Part shown: piece after piece, positions 50,756 through 58,954 of the stretch
Numbering within the stretch: the stretch's first letter is position 1
Layout: every line of letters starts with the position of its first letter
Assembly: GCF_036621415.1 (NCBI RefSeq)
Contig: NZ_CP030941.1
Coordinates: 434,001-498,000, forward strand
Reading direction: 5' to 3'
DNA: 64,000 nt
Source of the DNA: Nitratireductor thuwali
GTDB taxonomy: Bacteria; Pseudomonadota; Alphaproteobacteria; Rhizobiales; Rhizobiaceae
Notes under the pieces: model-generated
Databases searched by the model: none
Told to the model about the DNA's origin: nothing
Seen by the model: the letters and a program-made list of their open reading frames with translations, nothing else
Program-made: the position numbers and the translations under genes

Positions 50756-52036
50756 TCAGCGATAGATGAGCGTTGGCAGCCACATGGTGAGCGCCGGCAC
50801 GAATGTCACGGCCATGAGCACCAGGAAAAGCGGGACCAGGAAGGGGAGCGTTGCCTGCATGCAGCGCTCGAAGGGAACCTTCGACACGCGCGAGAGCACG
50901 TAGAGCACCATACCTACGGGCGGTGTCAGCAGTCCCAGCATCAGGTTGAGAACCAGGATCACGCCGAAATGCACCGGGTCCACGCCCATCTGCACCGCGA
51001 TCGGCAACAGCACGGGGACGAGGATGGTAATCGCGGCGACCGTTTCCATGAAGCAGCCGACGATGAGCAGGATCAGATTGATCAGCAGCAGGACGATGAT
51101 CGGGTTTTCCGAGACGGTGAGGATCAGCGACGCGAAATGCTCAGGCACCCGGTTCGAGGTGAGGATCCAGGCGAAGATCGATGCCGCCGCGACGATGAAC
51201 AGCACCACGGCGGTCGTCTCGATCGTATCGAAGGAAACGCGCAGGAACCGTTTCAACGGAAGCGTGCGATAGACGAAGAGGCCGAGGAACAGCGCCCAGG
51301 CACAGGCCGCAATCGCTGCCTCGGTGGGCGTGAAGGCGCCGGTGAGGATGCCGCCGACGATGATGACCGGGGTCATCAGCGACAGGAAAGCCTGCTTGAA
51401 CGTGCTCCACAGGATGGAGACACGGAACGCCTGATCGCGCGGATAGCCGCGCCGATGGGCATACCAGGCCACCATCGCCATCAGCGCCAGCGCCATCAGC
51501 AGACCGGGAACCAGGCCCGCCGCGAAAAGCTGCCCGATGGAGGCCCCGGCGACCACGCCATAGATGACCATGGGCAAGGATGGCGGGATGATGGGGCCGA
51601 TGGTGGAGGAGGCCGCCGTTATGCCGACCGAGAAGCCCGGGTCGTACTTGGCGTCGCGCATGGCCTTGATCTCGATGGCGCCGAGGCCGCCGGCATCGGC
51701 GACGGCCGCGCCCGACATTCCGGCGAAGATGACCGAGGCGCCGATATTCACATGGCCCAGCCCGCCGCGCATCCACCCGACAAGCGCCTTGGCGAAGTTG
51801 AAGATGCGTTCGGTGATGCCGGCCGTGTTCATGAGATTGCCGGCCAGGATGAAGAAGGGAACGGCCAGCAGCGGAAAGGAATCCACGCCGTTGATCATCC
51901 GGTGGATGACCACGACGTCCGGGATGCGCCCGTCCAGGAAGATGAACACGGCCGACGAGGCGGCGAGCGCGATGCCGACGGGAACGCCGAGGCAGATCAT
52001 CGCGAAGAGTAGAACGAAAAGCAGCGTGAGCAGCAT
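50756..52036 (-). CDS. TRAP transporter large membrane subunit (DctM type)
   Basis: 426 residues, about twelve membrane helices. It starts LLTLLFVLLFAMICLGVPVG and contains PLLAVPFFILAGNLMNTAGI, HVNIGASVIFAGMSGAAVAD, AASSTIGPIIPPSLPMVIYG and LGLLTPPVGMVLYV, all DctM signatures. It is the transport channel for the substrate delivered by the DctP-type protein. The ATG at 52036 is 8 bp from the stop of the small subunit gene. Confidence 0.93.
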   Translation of the reverse strand: MLLTLLFVLLFAMICLGVPVGIALAASSAVFIFLDGRIPDVVVIHRMINGVDSFPLLAVPFFILAGNLMNTAGITERIFNFAKALVGWMRGGLGHVNIGASVIFAGMSGAAVADAGGLGAIEIKAMRDAKYDPGFSVGITAASSTIGPIIPPSLPMVIYGVVAGASIGQLFAAGLVPGLLMALALMAMVAWYAHRRGYPRDQAFRVSILWSTFKQAFLSLMTPVIIVGGILTGAFTPTEAAIAACAWALFLGLFVYRTLPLKRFLRVSFDTIETTAVVLFIVAAASIFAWILTSNRVPEHFASLILTVSENPIIVLLLINLILLIVGCFMETVAAITILVPVLLPIAVQMGVDPVHFGVILVLNLMLGLLTPPVGMVLYVLSRVSKVPFERCMQATLPFLVPLFLVLMAVTFVPALTMWLPTLIYR

Positions 52037-52044
52037 GGAGCAGC

Positions 52045-52596
52045 CTAGATGTTCTTGCCTGTTACGGCGAAGGTTTCCGGATCGATGAGGCGGCTGCTGC
52101 CGGTCCGCAGGTGCCTTATCAGCACCAGCACGGCATAGACGGCCATCGCGAAAAAGCAGGCGGCGACGATCCAGTAGACGACCGATTTCGGCACGTCGAT
52201 GGACACCATCATCTGCTGCGTCTTCTGAGCCATCTGGGTGCACAGCCAGGCGGTGACTCCGTAAAACAGGAGCGAGATCACATCGACCGCGACCTGGAGC
52301 ACGAAGCGGCCGCGGCGCGGCAGGTAGCGGTAAAAAAGTTCCACCGCGATGTGGCTTTCCTTGCGCACCGCCATGATGGCGCCGATGAAGGTGACCCCGA
52401 TCAGCAGGAAGCGCGCGATCTCCTCCGTCCAGCCCAGCGAATTGTTGAGCACGTAACGGGTGAAGAACTGCAGAAAGACCACGAAGGCCAGAGCCCAGAA
52501 GACGCCGAGAACCAGGTAGTCGTCCACCCGGACGTCGGACAGGTCTTCTTCCTCGGGCGTGACGGCAATGCCGCTATTGTCGGTTGGCTGTGACAT
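52045..52596 (-). CDS. TRAP transporter small membrane subunit (DctQ type)
   Basis: 183 residues with four membrane helices, including LVLGVFWALAFVVFLQFFTRYV, then NNSLGWTEEIARFLLIGVTF, the classic DctQ motif, and VVYWIVAACFFAMAVYAVLV. It forms the integral membrane complex with the DctM subunit downstream. The N-terminal 25 residues are acidic and cytosolic. It lies between DctP and DctM genes, in the same operon. Confidence 0.9.
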   Translation of the reverse strand: MSQPTDNSGIAVTPEEEDLSDVRVDDYLVLGVFWALAFVVFLQFFTRYVLNNSLGWTEEIARFLLIGVTFIGAIMAVRKESHIAVELFYRYLPRRGRFVLQVAVDVISLLFYGVTAWLCTQMAQKTQQMMVSIDVPKSVVYWIVAACFFAMAVYAVLVLIRHLRTGSSRLIDPETFAVTGKNI

Positions 52597-52685
52597 GAAC
52601 CTGTTCCGGATATGAGGCGCGCCGCGGCCTCGATGCCGCAGCGCGCACGTCCCGTTTCACTGTGTCAGGGCGACCGGACCCAAGC

Positions 52686-53666
52686 CTATTCGATCGACTG
52701 AAGCCGGTCGTAGGTCTCCTGGTCCCAGGTCGCGTCCTCGCTATTGTGAAGCTTCATCGTCGCCTCGCGGAACGGCGTACGGTCCGGTTCGTTGACCGTA
52801 ACACCCTCGTCACGGAACCACTGAACCAGTTCCTTTTCCTGGTCGATGATCTGCTGTGTGGCGCAGGCAGCGGTCTCGTCCAGCACCGTCTCGAGCGCCT
52901 CGCGGTCCGCTTCGTCCATGGAGCTCCACGTCGGCCCGCCGACGATGGTCAACAGCGCATCCGTGATGTGGCCGGTCAGCGTGATGTAGTCCTGGACCTC
53001 GTAGAACTTCTTGGCCTGGATGGTGGGCAGCGGGTTTTCCTGTGCGTCCACCGTGCCCTGCTGCAGGGCCAGATAGACTTCGGCGAAGGCGATCGGCGTG
53101 GGATTGGCGCCAACGGCCTTCGGGAACATCATGTAGAGCGGCGCGTTCGGCACGCGGATCTTCAAGCCTTCCATGTCGCTCGGCTGCTGGATCTCCTTGT
53201 TGGAGGTCACATGGCGCTCGCCGTAATAGGTCAGCGAGGTGATGTGATTGCCCGTGGCCTCTTCATAGCCGGCAGACAATTCGGCGAAGAGATCGGAATT
53301 GCGGTACTTGTCCCAGTGATCATAGTCGCGGAACATGTAGGGCGCGCCGCCGATGGCGATGGGACCATAGGCGCGACCGGCAAAGAGCTGGCCCGTATAG
53401 ATGATGTCGACGGTGCCCAGGCCCAGCCCTTCATTGATGTCGACTTCCTTGCCGAGTGAGGAAGCCGGGAAGACCTCTATGGCATAGCGATCTTCGGTAG
53501 CCGCCTTCAGCCTGTCCGAAGCTTCCACGGCGCAGGTGTGATAGGGCTCGCTCGATTCATAGACATGGGCCCACTTCAGTACCGTCTGGGCCGATGCGGG
53601 CATGGCAAGCATGGACACGCCGGCCAGAGCGGCGGCGGCCAATGAGTAGGTTACGTTCTTTCTCAA
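52686..53666 (-). CDS. TRAP transporter substrate-binding protein (DctP type)
   Basis: 326 residues with a signal peptide (AAAALAGVSMLAMPASA). The mature part has TVLKWAHVYESSEPYHTC, FPASSLGKEVDINEGLGLG, SDMEGLKIRVPNAPLYM, AFAEVYLALQQGTVDAQENP and FYEVQDYITLTGH, the DctP signatures with the conserved arginine in KIRVP. I start it at the TTG at 53666 because AGGGAGGAG is 6-7 bp upstream; no ATG fits. It leads the TRAP-dehydratase operon and is divergent from the GntR gene 173 bp away. Confidence 0.9.
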   Translation of the reverse strand: MRKNVTYSLAAAALAGVSMLAMPASAQTVLKWAHVYESSEPYHTCAVEASDRLKAATEDRYAIEVFPASSLGKEVDINEGLGLGTVDIIYTGQLFAGRAYGPIAIGGAPYMFRDYDHWDKYRNSDLFAELSAGYEEATGNHITSLTYYGERHVTSNKEIQQPSDMEGLKIRVPNAPLYMMFPKAVGANPTPIAFAEVYLALQQGTVDAQENPLPTIQAKKFYEVQDYITLTGHITDALLTIVGGPTWSSMDEADREALETVLDETAACATQQIIDQEKELVQWFRDEGVTVNEPDRTPFREATMKLHNSEDATWDQETYDRLQSIE

Positions 53667-53826
53667 CTTCAACTCCTCCCTTTTGTACAAGATCACTCGA
53701 AACCCGTCACAGCGGACGCCCGTTCTTCCTCCGCGCCGGCGCAGGCGGAAATGCCCCTTTTCGCCAGCGCACCGTTGCCCGTGGACGATTGCTGCAGACC
53801 ATGATTTTCAAGCCATCAAAACTGTA

Positions 53827-53838
53827 CTAACATGTTAG
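53827..53838. promoter_or_regulatory. 12-bp palindrome, candidate GntR operator
   Basis: CTAACATGTTAG, perfectly palindromic, ends 1 bp before the ATG of the GntR/FCD regulator in the 173-bp region shared with the TRAP operon. FCD-type regulators usually bind short palindromes of this form and autoregulate. The position over the regulator's start fits autorepression. Confidence 0.5.
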
Positions 53839-53839
53839 C

Positions 53840-54562
53840 ATGACATCAAGCACCAATATCGCGAGCAAGGGCGTGGCCGAGCGCGTCGGCGCCACCGACA
53901 GGGTAGCCGATGCGTTGCGCCAGGCAATCGTCACCCTCGAAGTTGCGCCGGGCACGCCGCTCGACAAAGCCGAGCTGACGACGCGATTCGGCGTCTCCCG
54001 CTTCCCCATTTCCGAGGCGCTCAACCGGTTGAAAAGCGAAGGCCTCGTCGACATCCGTCCGCAAAGCGGCTCCAGCGTGTCGCTCATCCGGCTTGCCGAC
54101 GTAATGGAGAACCTGTTCATCCGCCGCGCGCTCGAGGCCGATGTCGCAGAAGCGCTCGCCCGCGCGCCGGACGACCGGATGATGGAGGACCTGCGGCGCA
54201 ACATGCGCTACCAGAAGGCCGCGGTGGAAGCGGACGACCGCGAGGGCTTCCATTCCCTCGACATCGCCTTTCACGACCGCATGGTGCGTGCGCTTGACTA
54301 TCCCAAGCTCCGCGCCATCGTCGAGAGCGTGCGGCTCGGCCTCGACCGGGTACGCCGGCTCCTGGGCACGCCGCGCCGCCACGCCGTCACCTATGCCGAA
54401 CATCTGGCGATCATCGGCGCACTGGAGCGGGCCGACCCACCAGCCGCGCGCGCGGCCATGGCGGCACATATCGATGCCGTCATCGCGGAACTTCAAACCT
54501 TTTCCGGGGAACATCCCGAAGTCTTCGCCGACCGGGCGGCCAGCGCGAACCCTGAGAGATAA
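53840..54562 (+). CDS. GntR-family (FadR/FCD subfamily) regulator of the sugar-acid operon
   Basis: 240 residues. The winged helix-turn-helix covers about 18-85: RVADALRQAIVTLEVAPGTP, ELTTRFGVSRFPISEALNRL and SEGLVDIRPQSGSSV. The C-terminal FCD domain has the metal-site residues in FHSLDIAFHDRMVRA and the late AEHLAIIGALE and MAAHIDAV. The ligand is probably the transported acid or a breakdown product. It is divergent from the TRAP genes, which it most likely controls. Confidence 0.87.
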   Translation: MTSSTNIASKGVAERVGATDRVADALRQAIVTLEVAPGTPLDKAELTTRFGVSRFPISEALNRLKSEGLVDIRPQSGSSVSLIRLADVMENLFIRRALEADVAEALARAPDDRMMEDLRRNMRYQKAAVEADDREGFHSLDIAFHDRMVRALDYPKLRAIVESVRLGLDRVRRLLGTPRRHAVTYAEHLAIIGALERADPPAARAAMAAHIDAVIAELQTFSGEHPEVFADRAASANPER

Positions 54563-54576
54563 ACAGACATGAACCG

Positions 54577-54605
54577 CGGGAGGCGGCGCCGAAAGCCGCC
54601 TCCCG
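54577..54605. terminator. Bidirectional terminator-like hairpin between gntR and hsp20
   Basis: An 11-bp perfect stem CGGGAGGCGGC / GCCGCCTCCCG with a 7-nt loop, in the 56 bp between the convergent ends of the GntR gene and the small heat-shock gene. There is no long U-run on either side. Confidence 0.6.
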
Positions 54606-54618
54606 GTCATCGTCAGGG

Positions 54619-55122
54619 TCAGCTTTTGATCGCGATGCGCTTGACCTGCGACTGCGCCTTCTCCGTCTTCGGCAGCGTTACGGTAAGCACGCCGTTCTTG
54701 TAGCGGGCGTCGACCTTGTCCTCGTCGACCTCATAGCCGATCGGGATGCGACGCTCGAAGCGGCCATAGTAGCGTTCGGAGAACTGTTTCTCCTGGTCTT
54801 CGTCCTCCACCCGCTTCTCGCCGCGCAACGTCAGGACGCCATTGTCCAAAAGGAGCTCGACATCCTTCTCCTCCATGCCGGGCACTTCGGCGGTAATCTT
54901 GACGTGCTTTTCGGTCTCGGAGACCTCGACATTCGGCCAGCCGACATCGAATGACGGGAACCTGGCCGACGCCGGAAGGCGGCTGTCGAAACCGCGAAAG
55001 GCATCGTCGAACAACCGATTCACCTCGCGATGCAGCGACAGGAACGGATTGCGGTCGTCATCGCGATAGACGGTGGGGGTCTGTCCGTTGCGACCCCACG
55101 GGATCAGTTCACGCATATTCAT
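54619..55122 (-). CDS. Small heat-shock protein Hsp20, second of operon
   Basis: 167 residues. The N-terminal arm (DRNPFLSLHREVNRLFDDAF) is followed by an alpha-crystallin domain: WPNVEVSETEKHVKITAEVP, MEEKDVELLLDNGVLTLRGE and ERRIPIGYEVDEDKVDARYK, then NGVLTVTLPK. It has the class seen in many proteobacteria beside an IbpA-like gene. AAGGAGGTAGCA precedes the ATG. It lies 126 bp after the first hsp20, with a perfect inverted repeat in the gap. It holds unfolding proteins in the cytoplasm. Confidence 0.93.
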   Translation of the reverse strand: MNMRELIPWGRNGQTPTVYRDDDRNPFLSLHREVNRLFDDAFRGFDSRLPASARFPSFDVGWPNVEVSETEKHVKITAEVPGMEEKDVELLLDNGVLTLRGEKRVEDEDQEKQFSERYYGRFERRIPIGYEVDEDKVDARYKNGVLTVTLPKTEKAQSQVKRIAIKS

Positions 55123-55183
55123 TGCTACCTCCTTGCTGTTCCAACATGCGCCCGCGGCGCCAGACCTGCCGCGCGATGCGCTC

Positions 55184-55208
55184 CCCATCTCGCGATGCGC
55201 GAGATGGG
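55184..55208. repeat. Perfect 11-bp inverted repeat between the two hsp20 genes
   Basis: Arms CCCATCTCGCG and CGCGAGATGGG around ATG. In the mRNA this gives a very stable hairpin between the two cistrons. It could lower expression of the second gene, act as a processing site, or stabilise the upstream message. Confidence 0.7.
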
Positions 55209-55247
55209 CAGGACCCGCGCCGGGGCTTCAGATGAGCCGGACAGGCG

Positions 55248-55724
55248 TCAGGCGGCCTGCTTTTCGGCCTCTATCTGACGCGTTCGGCTCTTCGGCAGGG
55301 CCTTGCCGCTGGCGATATCGATCCGGCGCGGCTTCATTTCCTCGGGAAGTTCACGCTTGAGATCGATGATCAGCAGACCGTTTTCCAGGGTCGCTCCGCA
55401 GACCTTTACGTGGTCTGCCAATTCGAAGCGGCGCTGGAAGGCCCGTCCGGCGATGCCGCGATGCAGATACCGGCCGTTGTCCTCGTCCGCCTTCTGGCCG
55501 GAGACCATGAGCATGTTCGGCTCATAGGTGACGGTCAGCTCGTCCTGCGAGAAGCCAGCTACCGCCATCGTGATGCGGTAGTCGTCCTCGCCGACCTTGG
55601 CGATGTCGTAGGGAGGCCAGTTGTCGATGGTCTCGACGCGGCTCGCGTTCTCGATCATGTCGAACACCCGGTCGAAGCCGATGCTGGACCGGAACAGAGG
55701 TGACAGATCGAAGGCGGTCCTCAT
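55248..55724 (-). CDS. Small heat-shock protein Hsp20 (IbpA-like), first of operon
   Basis: 158 residues from the ATG at 55724. The N-terminus MRTAFDLSPLFRSSIGFDRV is the usual form of rhizobial HspA/IbpA proteins. The alpha-crystallin domain follows (YDIAKVGEDDYRITMAVAGF, MLMVSGQKADED, FELADHVKVCGATLENGLL), with a C-terminal RIDI-type motif. I prefer 55724 over the ATG at 55730, which is inside the predicted thermometer hairpin and only 2 bp from the ribosome-binding site. It is probably controlled by RpoH and by a ROSE-like element. Confidence 0.92.
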   Translation of the reverse strand: MRTAFDLSPLFRSSIGFDRVFDMIENASRVETIDNWPPYDIAKVGEDDYRITMAVAGFSQDELTVTYEPNMLMVSGQKADEDNGRYLHRGIAGRAFQRRFELADHVKVCGATLENGLLIIDLKRELPEEMKPRRIDIASGKALPKSRTRQIEAEKQAA

Positions 55725-55726
55725 AG

Positions 55727-55792
55727 CCATATCCTCCTTTTGAGCAACATGGATACGAAAGGCACCGCAGAGGCCGAGCCGGCCTCTGTGCC
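55727..55792 (-). promoter_or_regulatory. ROSE-like RNA thermometer in the hsp20 leader
   Basis: On the minus strand the leader has a strong hairpin (55761-55792, built from GGCACAGAGGCC-type arms) and then a hairpin at 55727-55752. In the latter CCATGTTGCTC pairs, with a bulged G, to GGAGGATATGG across an AAAA loop. This buries the Shine-Dalgarno sequence. The UUGCU-type strand with one unpaired G opposite the SD is the hallmark of ROSE elements, which melt on heating in rhizobial small heat-shock genes. Confidence 0.75.
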
Positions 55793-55834
55793 TCGGACTG
55801 CGCCGGCCCCGTCTTTGGCGACCGGCAACAAATT

Positions 55835-55862
55835 ATTTGGTTTGGCCCCTTAAGGATTCAAG
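55835..55862 (-). promoter_or_regulatory. Candidate RpoH-type promoter of the hsp20 operon
   Basis: Minus strand: CTTGAA at 55857-55862 and CCAAAT at 55835-55840, 16 bp apart, placing a start near 55828 and giving a leader of about 100 nt containing the ROSE-like element. The -35 matches the alphaproteobacterial heat-shock sigma consensus well, the -10 moderately. Confidence 0.4.
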
Positions 55863-56373
55863 AGATGATGGTCGCGGTCCATCACGCGCAGGAAGACCTT
55901 CACGCGCATTTTTGGCACGCGCATGCAAGGCAAGCAACGGCACCCGGATCCACGGCATGGGAAGCCCCTGCAACATGGGAAGCGCAAAGACCGGCTGTTG
56001 AGGAGAACTCTGCGTCTTCCCACTTTCTGGTTCGCACCCCATAGGGCCAGTTAGCCGCAATGTCTGTTCCGCAGATGCCTTGTTTTTAACAACAACGGCC
56101 ACCATGTGTGCGAAATCGATCTTGCTACTTGAACTTTGTACTGCGCCGAAGGCGCCTCAACGATTTTCCTGCACAAAGTCGAACTGAATGGCCACCGTCC
56201 CGGCTGCCCGGCACCTGCCTGGTTTTGCCTGTGCGGTGGACAAAGCTGATGCGCCAAAGCGCCGTTTTCCACGTTAAGCGTGCGCCGAAGCAGAAGTGGT
56301 GGGCTGCGCTTGAAACGTCTCGTCCCATTTAGATGTGTTTTGCCTGGGCGATGCGTCCAGGCCCGGAGGTCCC
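55863..56373. other. About 510 bp without a recognisable gene
   Basis: The stretch between the heat-shock promoter and the desaturase gene contains only short open frames without recognisable sequence or good ribosome-binding sites. Base composition is lower in GC than its surroundings. I see no riboswitch, tRNA or repeat. The last 10 bases hold the CGGAGG of the desaturase gene. Confidence 0.5.
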
Positions 56374-57402
56374 GTGAATCCTGATGTAAATGGCGATGCC
56401 GCCATCAATGCCGATGCCCGCGCCTGGTTGGCCGCCCTTGCTCCCTACCGCAAACCCAGTACGTTCCGCAGCGCAATCGAGATCGTCATAACCGCCGTTC
56501 CCTTCGCGGCGTTATGGACGCTGGCCGCCCTGGCCGCCATCAATGGCTGGTGGTGGGGGCTGCTGTTGACCATTCCAGCGGCCGGTTTCTTGATCCGCTT
56601 GTTCATATTGCAGCACGATTGCGGCCACGGCTCGCTCTTCGGGCGGCGCAGCACCAATGACTGGACCGGCCGGACCATCGGCGTCCTGACGCTGACCCCC
56701 TATGATTACTGGCGCCGCAGCCACGCCATCCATCACGCGACCGCAGGCAATCTGGACCAACGCGGCATCGGCGATATCGAGACGTTGACTGTCGGCGAGT
56801 ACCGGGCACTTTCTCGGTGGGGCCGCACACGGTACTGGCTCTACCGCCATCCCGTGGTGATGTTCGGCCTCGGCCCGGCTTGGTTGTTCATCTGCCAATA
56901 CAGGCTGCCCATCGGTTTCATGCGTGCGGGTGCCCTGCCCTGGGTCTCCACCATCGCGACGAATCTCGGCATCGCGGTCCCGGTGGCGTGCCTGATCTGG
57001 CTGATGGGTCTTGGTCCGTTTCTCATGGTGCAGCTGCCGATCACGCTGATGGCGGCCACGGGCGGTGTCTGGCTCTTCTATGTTCAGCACCAGTTCGAGG
57101 AGACGCACTGGTCGGAAGGCGAGGAATGGAACTTCCAGCGCGCGGCACTCCACGGCAGCTCGCACTACGACCTTCCGGCGGTGCTGCACTGGTTCACCGG
57201 CAATATCGGCATCCACCATGTGCATCACCTGTCGAGCAAGGTTCCCTTCTACCGCCTGCCGCAGGTTCTGCGCGACCACCCCAAATTGCGCGACATCGGC
57301 CGCATCACCTTTTGGGAGAGCCTGCGCTGCGTGAAGCTGGTGCTATGGGACGAGAAGGCCAGGCGCCTCGTGTCGTTTCGCGAAGCGCGGGCGGCCGCTT
57401 AA
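56374..57402 (+). CDS. Fatty-acid desaturase (delta-type acyl-lipid desaturase family)
   Basis: 342 residues from a GTG at 56374 with CGGAGG 4 bp upstream. The three His boxes are HDCGHG, HAIHHA and HHVHHL in GIHHVHHLSSKVPFYRLP. Four or more membrane helices are evident (VITAVPFAALWTLAALAAI, WWWGLLLTIPAAGFLIRLF, VPVACLIWLMGLGPFLMV). It resembles DesA-type acyl-lipid or fatty-acyl desaturases. Its position after the heat-shock operon may be chance. It is a different subfamily from the protein at 33320. Confidence 0.87.
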   Translation: MNPDVNGDAAINADARAWLAALAPYRKPSTFRSAIEIVITAVPFAALWTLAALAAINGWWWGLLLTIPAAGFLIRLFILQHDCGHGSLFGRRSTNDWTGRTIGVLTLTPYDYWRRSHAIHHATAGNLDQRGIGDIETLTVGEYRALSRWGRTRYWLYRHPVVMFGLGPAWLFICQYRLPIGFMRAGALPWVSTIATNLGIAVPVACLIWLMGLGPFLMVQLPITLMAATGGVWLFYVQHQFEETHWSEGEEWNFQRAALHGSSHYDLPAVLHWFTGNIGIHHVHHLSSKVPFYRLPQVLRDHPKLRDIGRITFWESLRCVKLVLWDEKARRLVSFREARAAA

Positions 57403-57454
57403 GGCATGATCCCGAAAAGGGGCGTCGCTAAGATCAAGCTCCAGAATGGGAATA

Positions 57455-57483
57455 GATCACGATGACGAAGCGTCATCGTGATC
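57455..57483. terminator. Perfect 13-bp hairpin between convergent desaturase and dksA-like genes
   Basis: Arms GATCACGATGACG and CGTCATCGTGATC around AAG. It lies between the ends of two convergent genes and probably ends transcription from both sides, though U-runs are lacking. Upstream words GCATGATCCCGAAAAG recall an intergenic repeat of Rhizobiales. Confidence 0.55.
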
Positions 57484-57507
57484 TGCGCCACAATCGCCGA
57501 TATCCCG

Positions 57508-57855
57508 TCACTCGGCGCACCGCACGCATGCGATGACGCCGGGGTCGACGTTCAGGCGCCCGAGGGCAATTTCCTCGCCGCATTCGCTGCAATAGCCAAA
57601 TTCGCCTTCATCCATCCGCTTCAACGCCTGCAGGAGCAACTGACGCCGCCCTGCCCGCCGCCGCTGAACCGCCTGCGACATGGCCTGCATCTGCATCGCA
57701 TCGATGCGGGAGACGCGGCCGACGCTTTGCTGGTCGAGCTCGACCGGCGCGCTCCACGCCGCGTTTTCCTCGCTCAGCCTGTCGATTTCCGCCAGCTCTT
57801 CTTCGATCCGTGGCCGAAACCGCCGCAATAGTTCTGAATATGCCTTGTCATCCAT
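57508..57855 (-). CDS. TraR/DksA-family zinc-finger protein
   Basis: 115 residues. An N-terminal coiled coil (YSELLRRFRPRIEEELAEID, SAPVELDQQSVGRVSRIDAM) is followed by a C4 zinc finger: Cys89, Cys92, Cys110 and Cys113 in YCSECGEE and ACVRCAE. The acidic tip expected in DksA itself is not obvious, so it may be one of the DksA-like paralogues. Such proteins bind the secondary channel of RNA polymerase. The ATG at 57855 fits the family length. Confidence 0.85.
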   Translation of the reverse strand: MDDKAYSELLRRFRPRIEEELAEIDRLSEENAAWSAPVELDQQSVGRVSRIDAMQMQAMSQAVQRRRAGRRQLLLQALKRMDEGEFGYCSECGEEIALGRLNVDPGVIACVRCAE

Positions 57856-57939
57856 GAGGCATAGAAGAACCCGGGGCCGGCGAAACATCAAGTGCGGCGT
57901 GCCGCCGGCGCTCTCGCTCTCCAGCGTCGGACCGAGCCG

Positions 57940-58863
57940 TCATAGAGCAGGCACGTCTGCATCCGCCCCGACGGCAGCAAGCATCTTGCGCGTGATCGAT
58001 TGCCGCCACTCAGCCATTTCCGCCCATGGATCGGGCTGTTCCAGCCGATCCGCCATGTCCTCTAGGTGAAAGGCGTTGGCCGCCTGGAGCGTCTCCAACT
58101 CGTCCCATGAAACCGGCGTCGCCACGGGGCAGCCGGGCTTTGCGCGCGTCGAATAGGGAGCGATCGCTGTCGACCCGCGCTCATTGCGCAGCCAATCGAG
58201 GAATATCCGCCCTTCCCTTTTTGCCTTCGAAGCCTGCGCCAGATAGCGGTCACTCTCTTCCGAGGCCATCCGTTTCGCGAAACCCCGCGCGAAGGCCTTG
58301 ACCAGCGGCCACTTAACGCGCCGTTCCAGCGGGGCGATCACGTGGATGCCCTTGCCGCCGGTCAGAAGGGCCACTGTTTCCATACCCATGGCGCCGAGCC
58401 GTTCCTTCACATCGACGGCCGCCTGCCGGACATCCGCAAAATCAAGCCCCTCGTCGGGATCGAGATCGAACACCAGCCGGTCGGGCCGCTCCAGCTTGTC
58501 GATGCGCGAGCCCCAGATGTGGAACTCCAGGGTGCCCATCTGCACGCCGGCAACGAGCCCGGCAAGATTATCGACATAAAGATATTCGGCGCGCCCGCCG
58601 TCCTTTTCGACGATCGTCTCGCGCTTCACCTCGTCGCGGAACCCCTTGCCGCCGTGCTTCTGGAAAAAGCATTGCCCCGTCTGCCCTTCCGGACAGCGCA
58701 CGAGGCTCAGCAGCCGGTTTTCGATAAACGGCAGTGCGCGCGTGGCCACGCGCTCATAATGGGCGGCAAGGTCTGCCTTGGTCACGCCCTGCTGGTCGAA
58801 CAGCACCTTTGTCGGGCTCGACAGCTTTACGCCGGCGAACCGATCCCGCGTTTCATGCTTCAT
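57940..58863 (-). CDS. Stand-alone LigD-type polymerase/primase domain protein
   Basis: 307 residues. This is the LigD polymerase (archaeo-eukaryotic primase) domain alone: KVLFDQQGVTKADLAAHYE at the start, then PFIENRLLSLVRCPEGQTGQ (partial), CFFQKHGGKGF, LVFDLDPDEGLDFADV with the catalytic aspartates, LLTGGKGIHVIAPL and FLDWLRNERGSTAIAPYSTR. Neither a ligase nor a nuclease domain is present, and no Ku gene is in view. It probably fills gaps in non-homologous end joining. The ATG at 58863 is preceded by GAGGGCGGC. The gene is close to, and on the same strand as, the DksA-like gene. Confidence 0.88.
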   Translation of the reverse strand: MKHETRDRFAGVKLSSPTKVLFDQQGVTKADLAAHYERVATRALPFIENRLLSLVRCPEGQTGQCFFQKHGGKGFRDEVKRETIVEKDGGRAEYLYVDNLAGLVAGVQMGTLEFHIWGSRIDKLERPDRLVFDLDPDEGLDFADVRQAAVDVKERLGAMGMETVALLTGGKGIHVIAPLERRVKWPLVKAFARGFAKRMASEESDRYLAQASKAKREGRIFLDWLRNERGSTAIAPYSTRAKPGCPVATPVSWDELETLQAANAFHLEDMADRLEQPDPWAEMAEWRQSITRKMLAAVGADADVPAL

Positions 58864-58954
58864 GCCGCCCTCTTCCACTCTTCACCCCAACCCCGACGAC
58901 CGGGGGTCGTCAAGGCTTATAAGCGGCGCCAGGGGCGGGAAGTTCCCTCCCCGA

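Noticed and set aside
56108..56332. 74-codon plus-strand frame before the desaturase
   Set aside because: No ribosome-binding site, no recognisable sequence and unusual composition; treated as non-coding.
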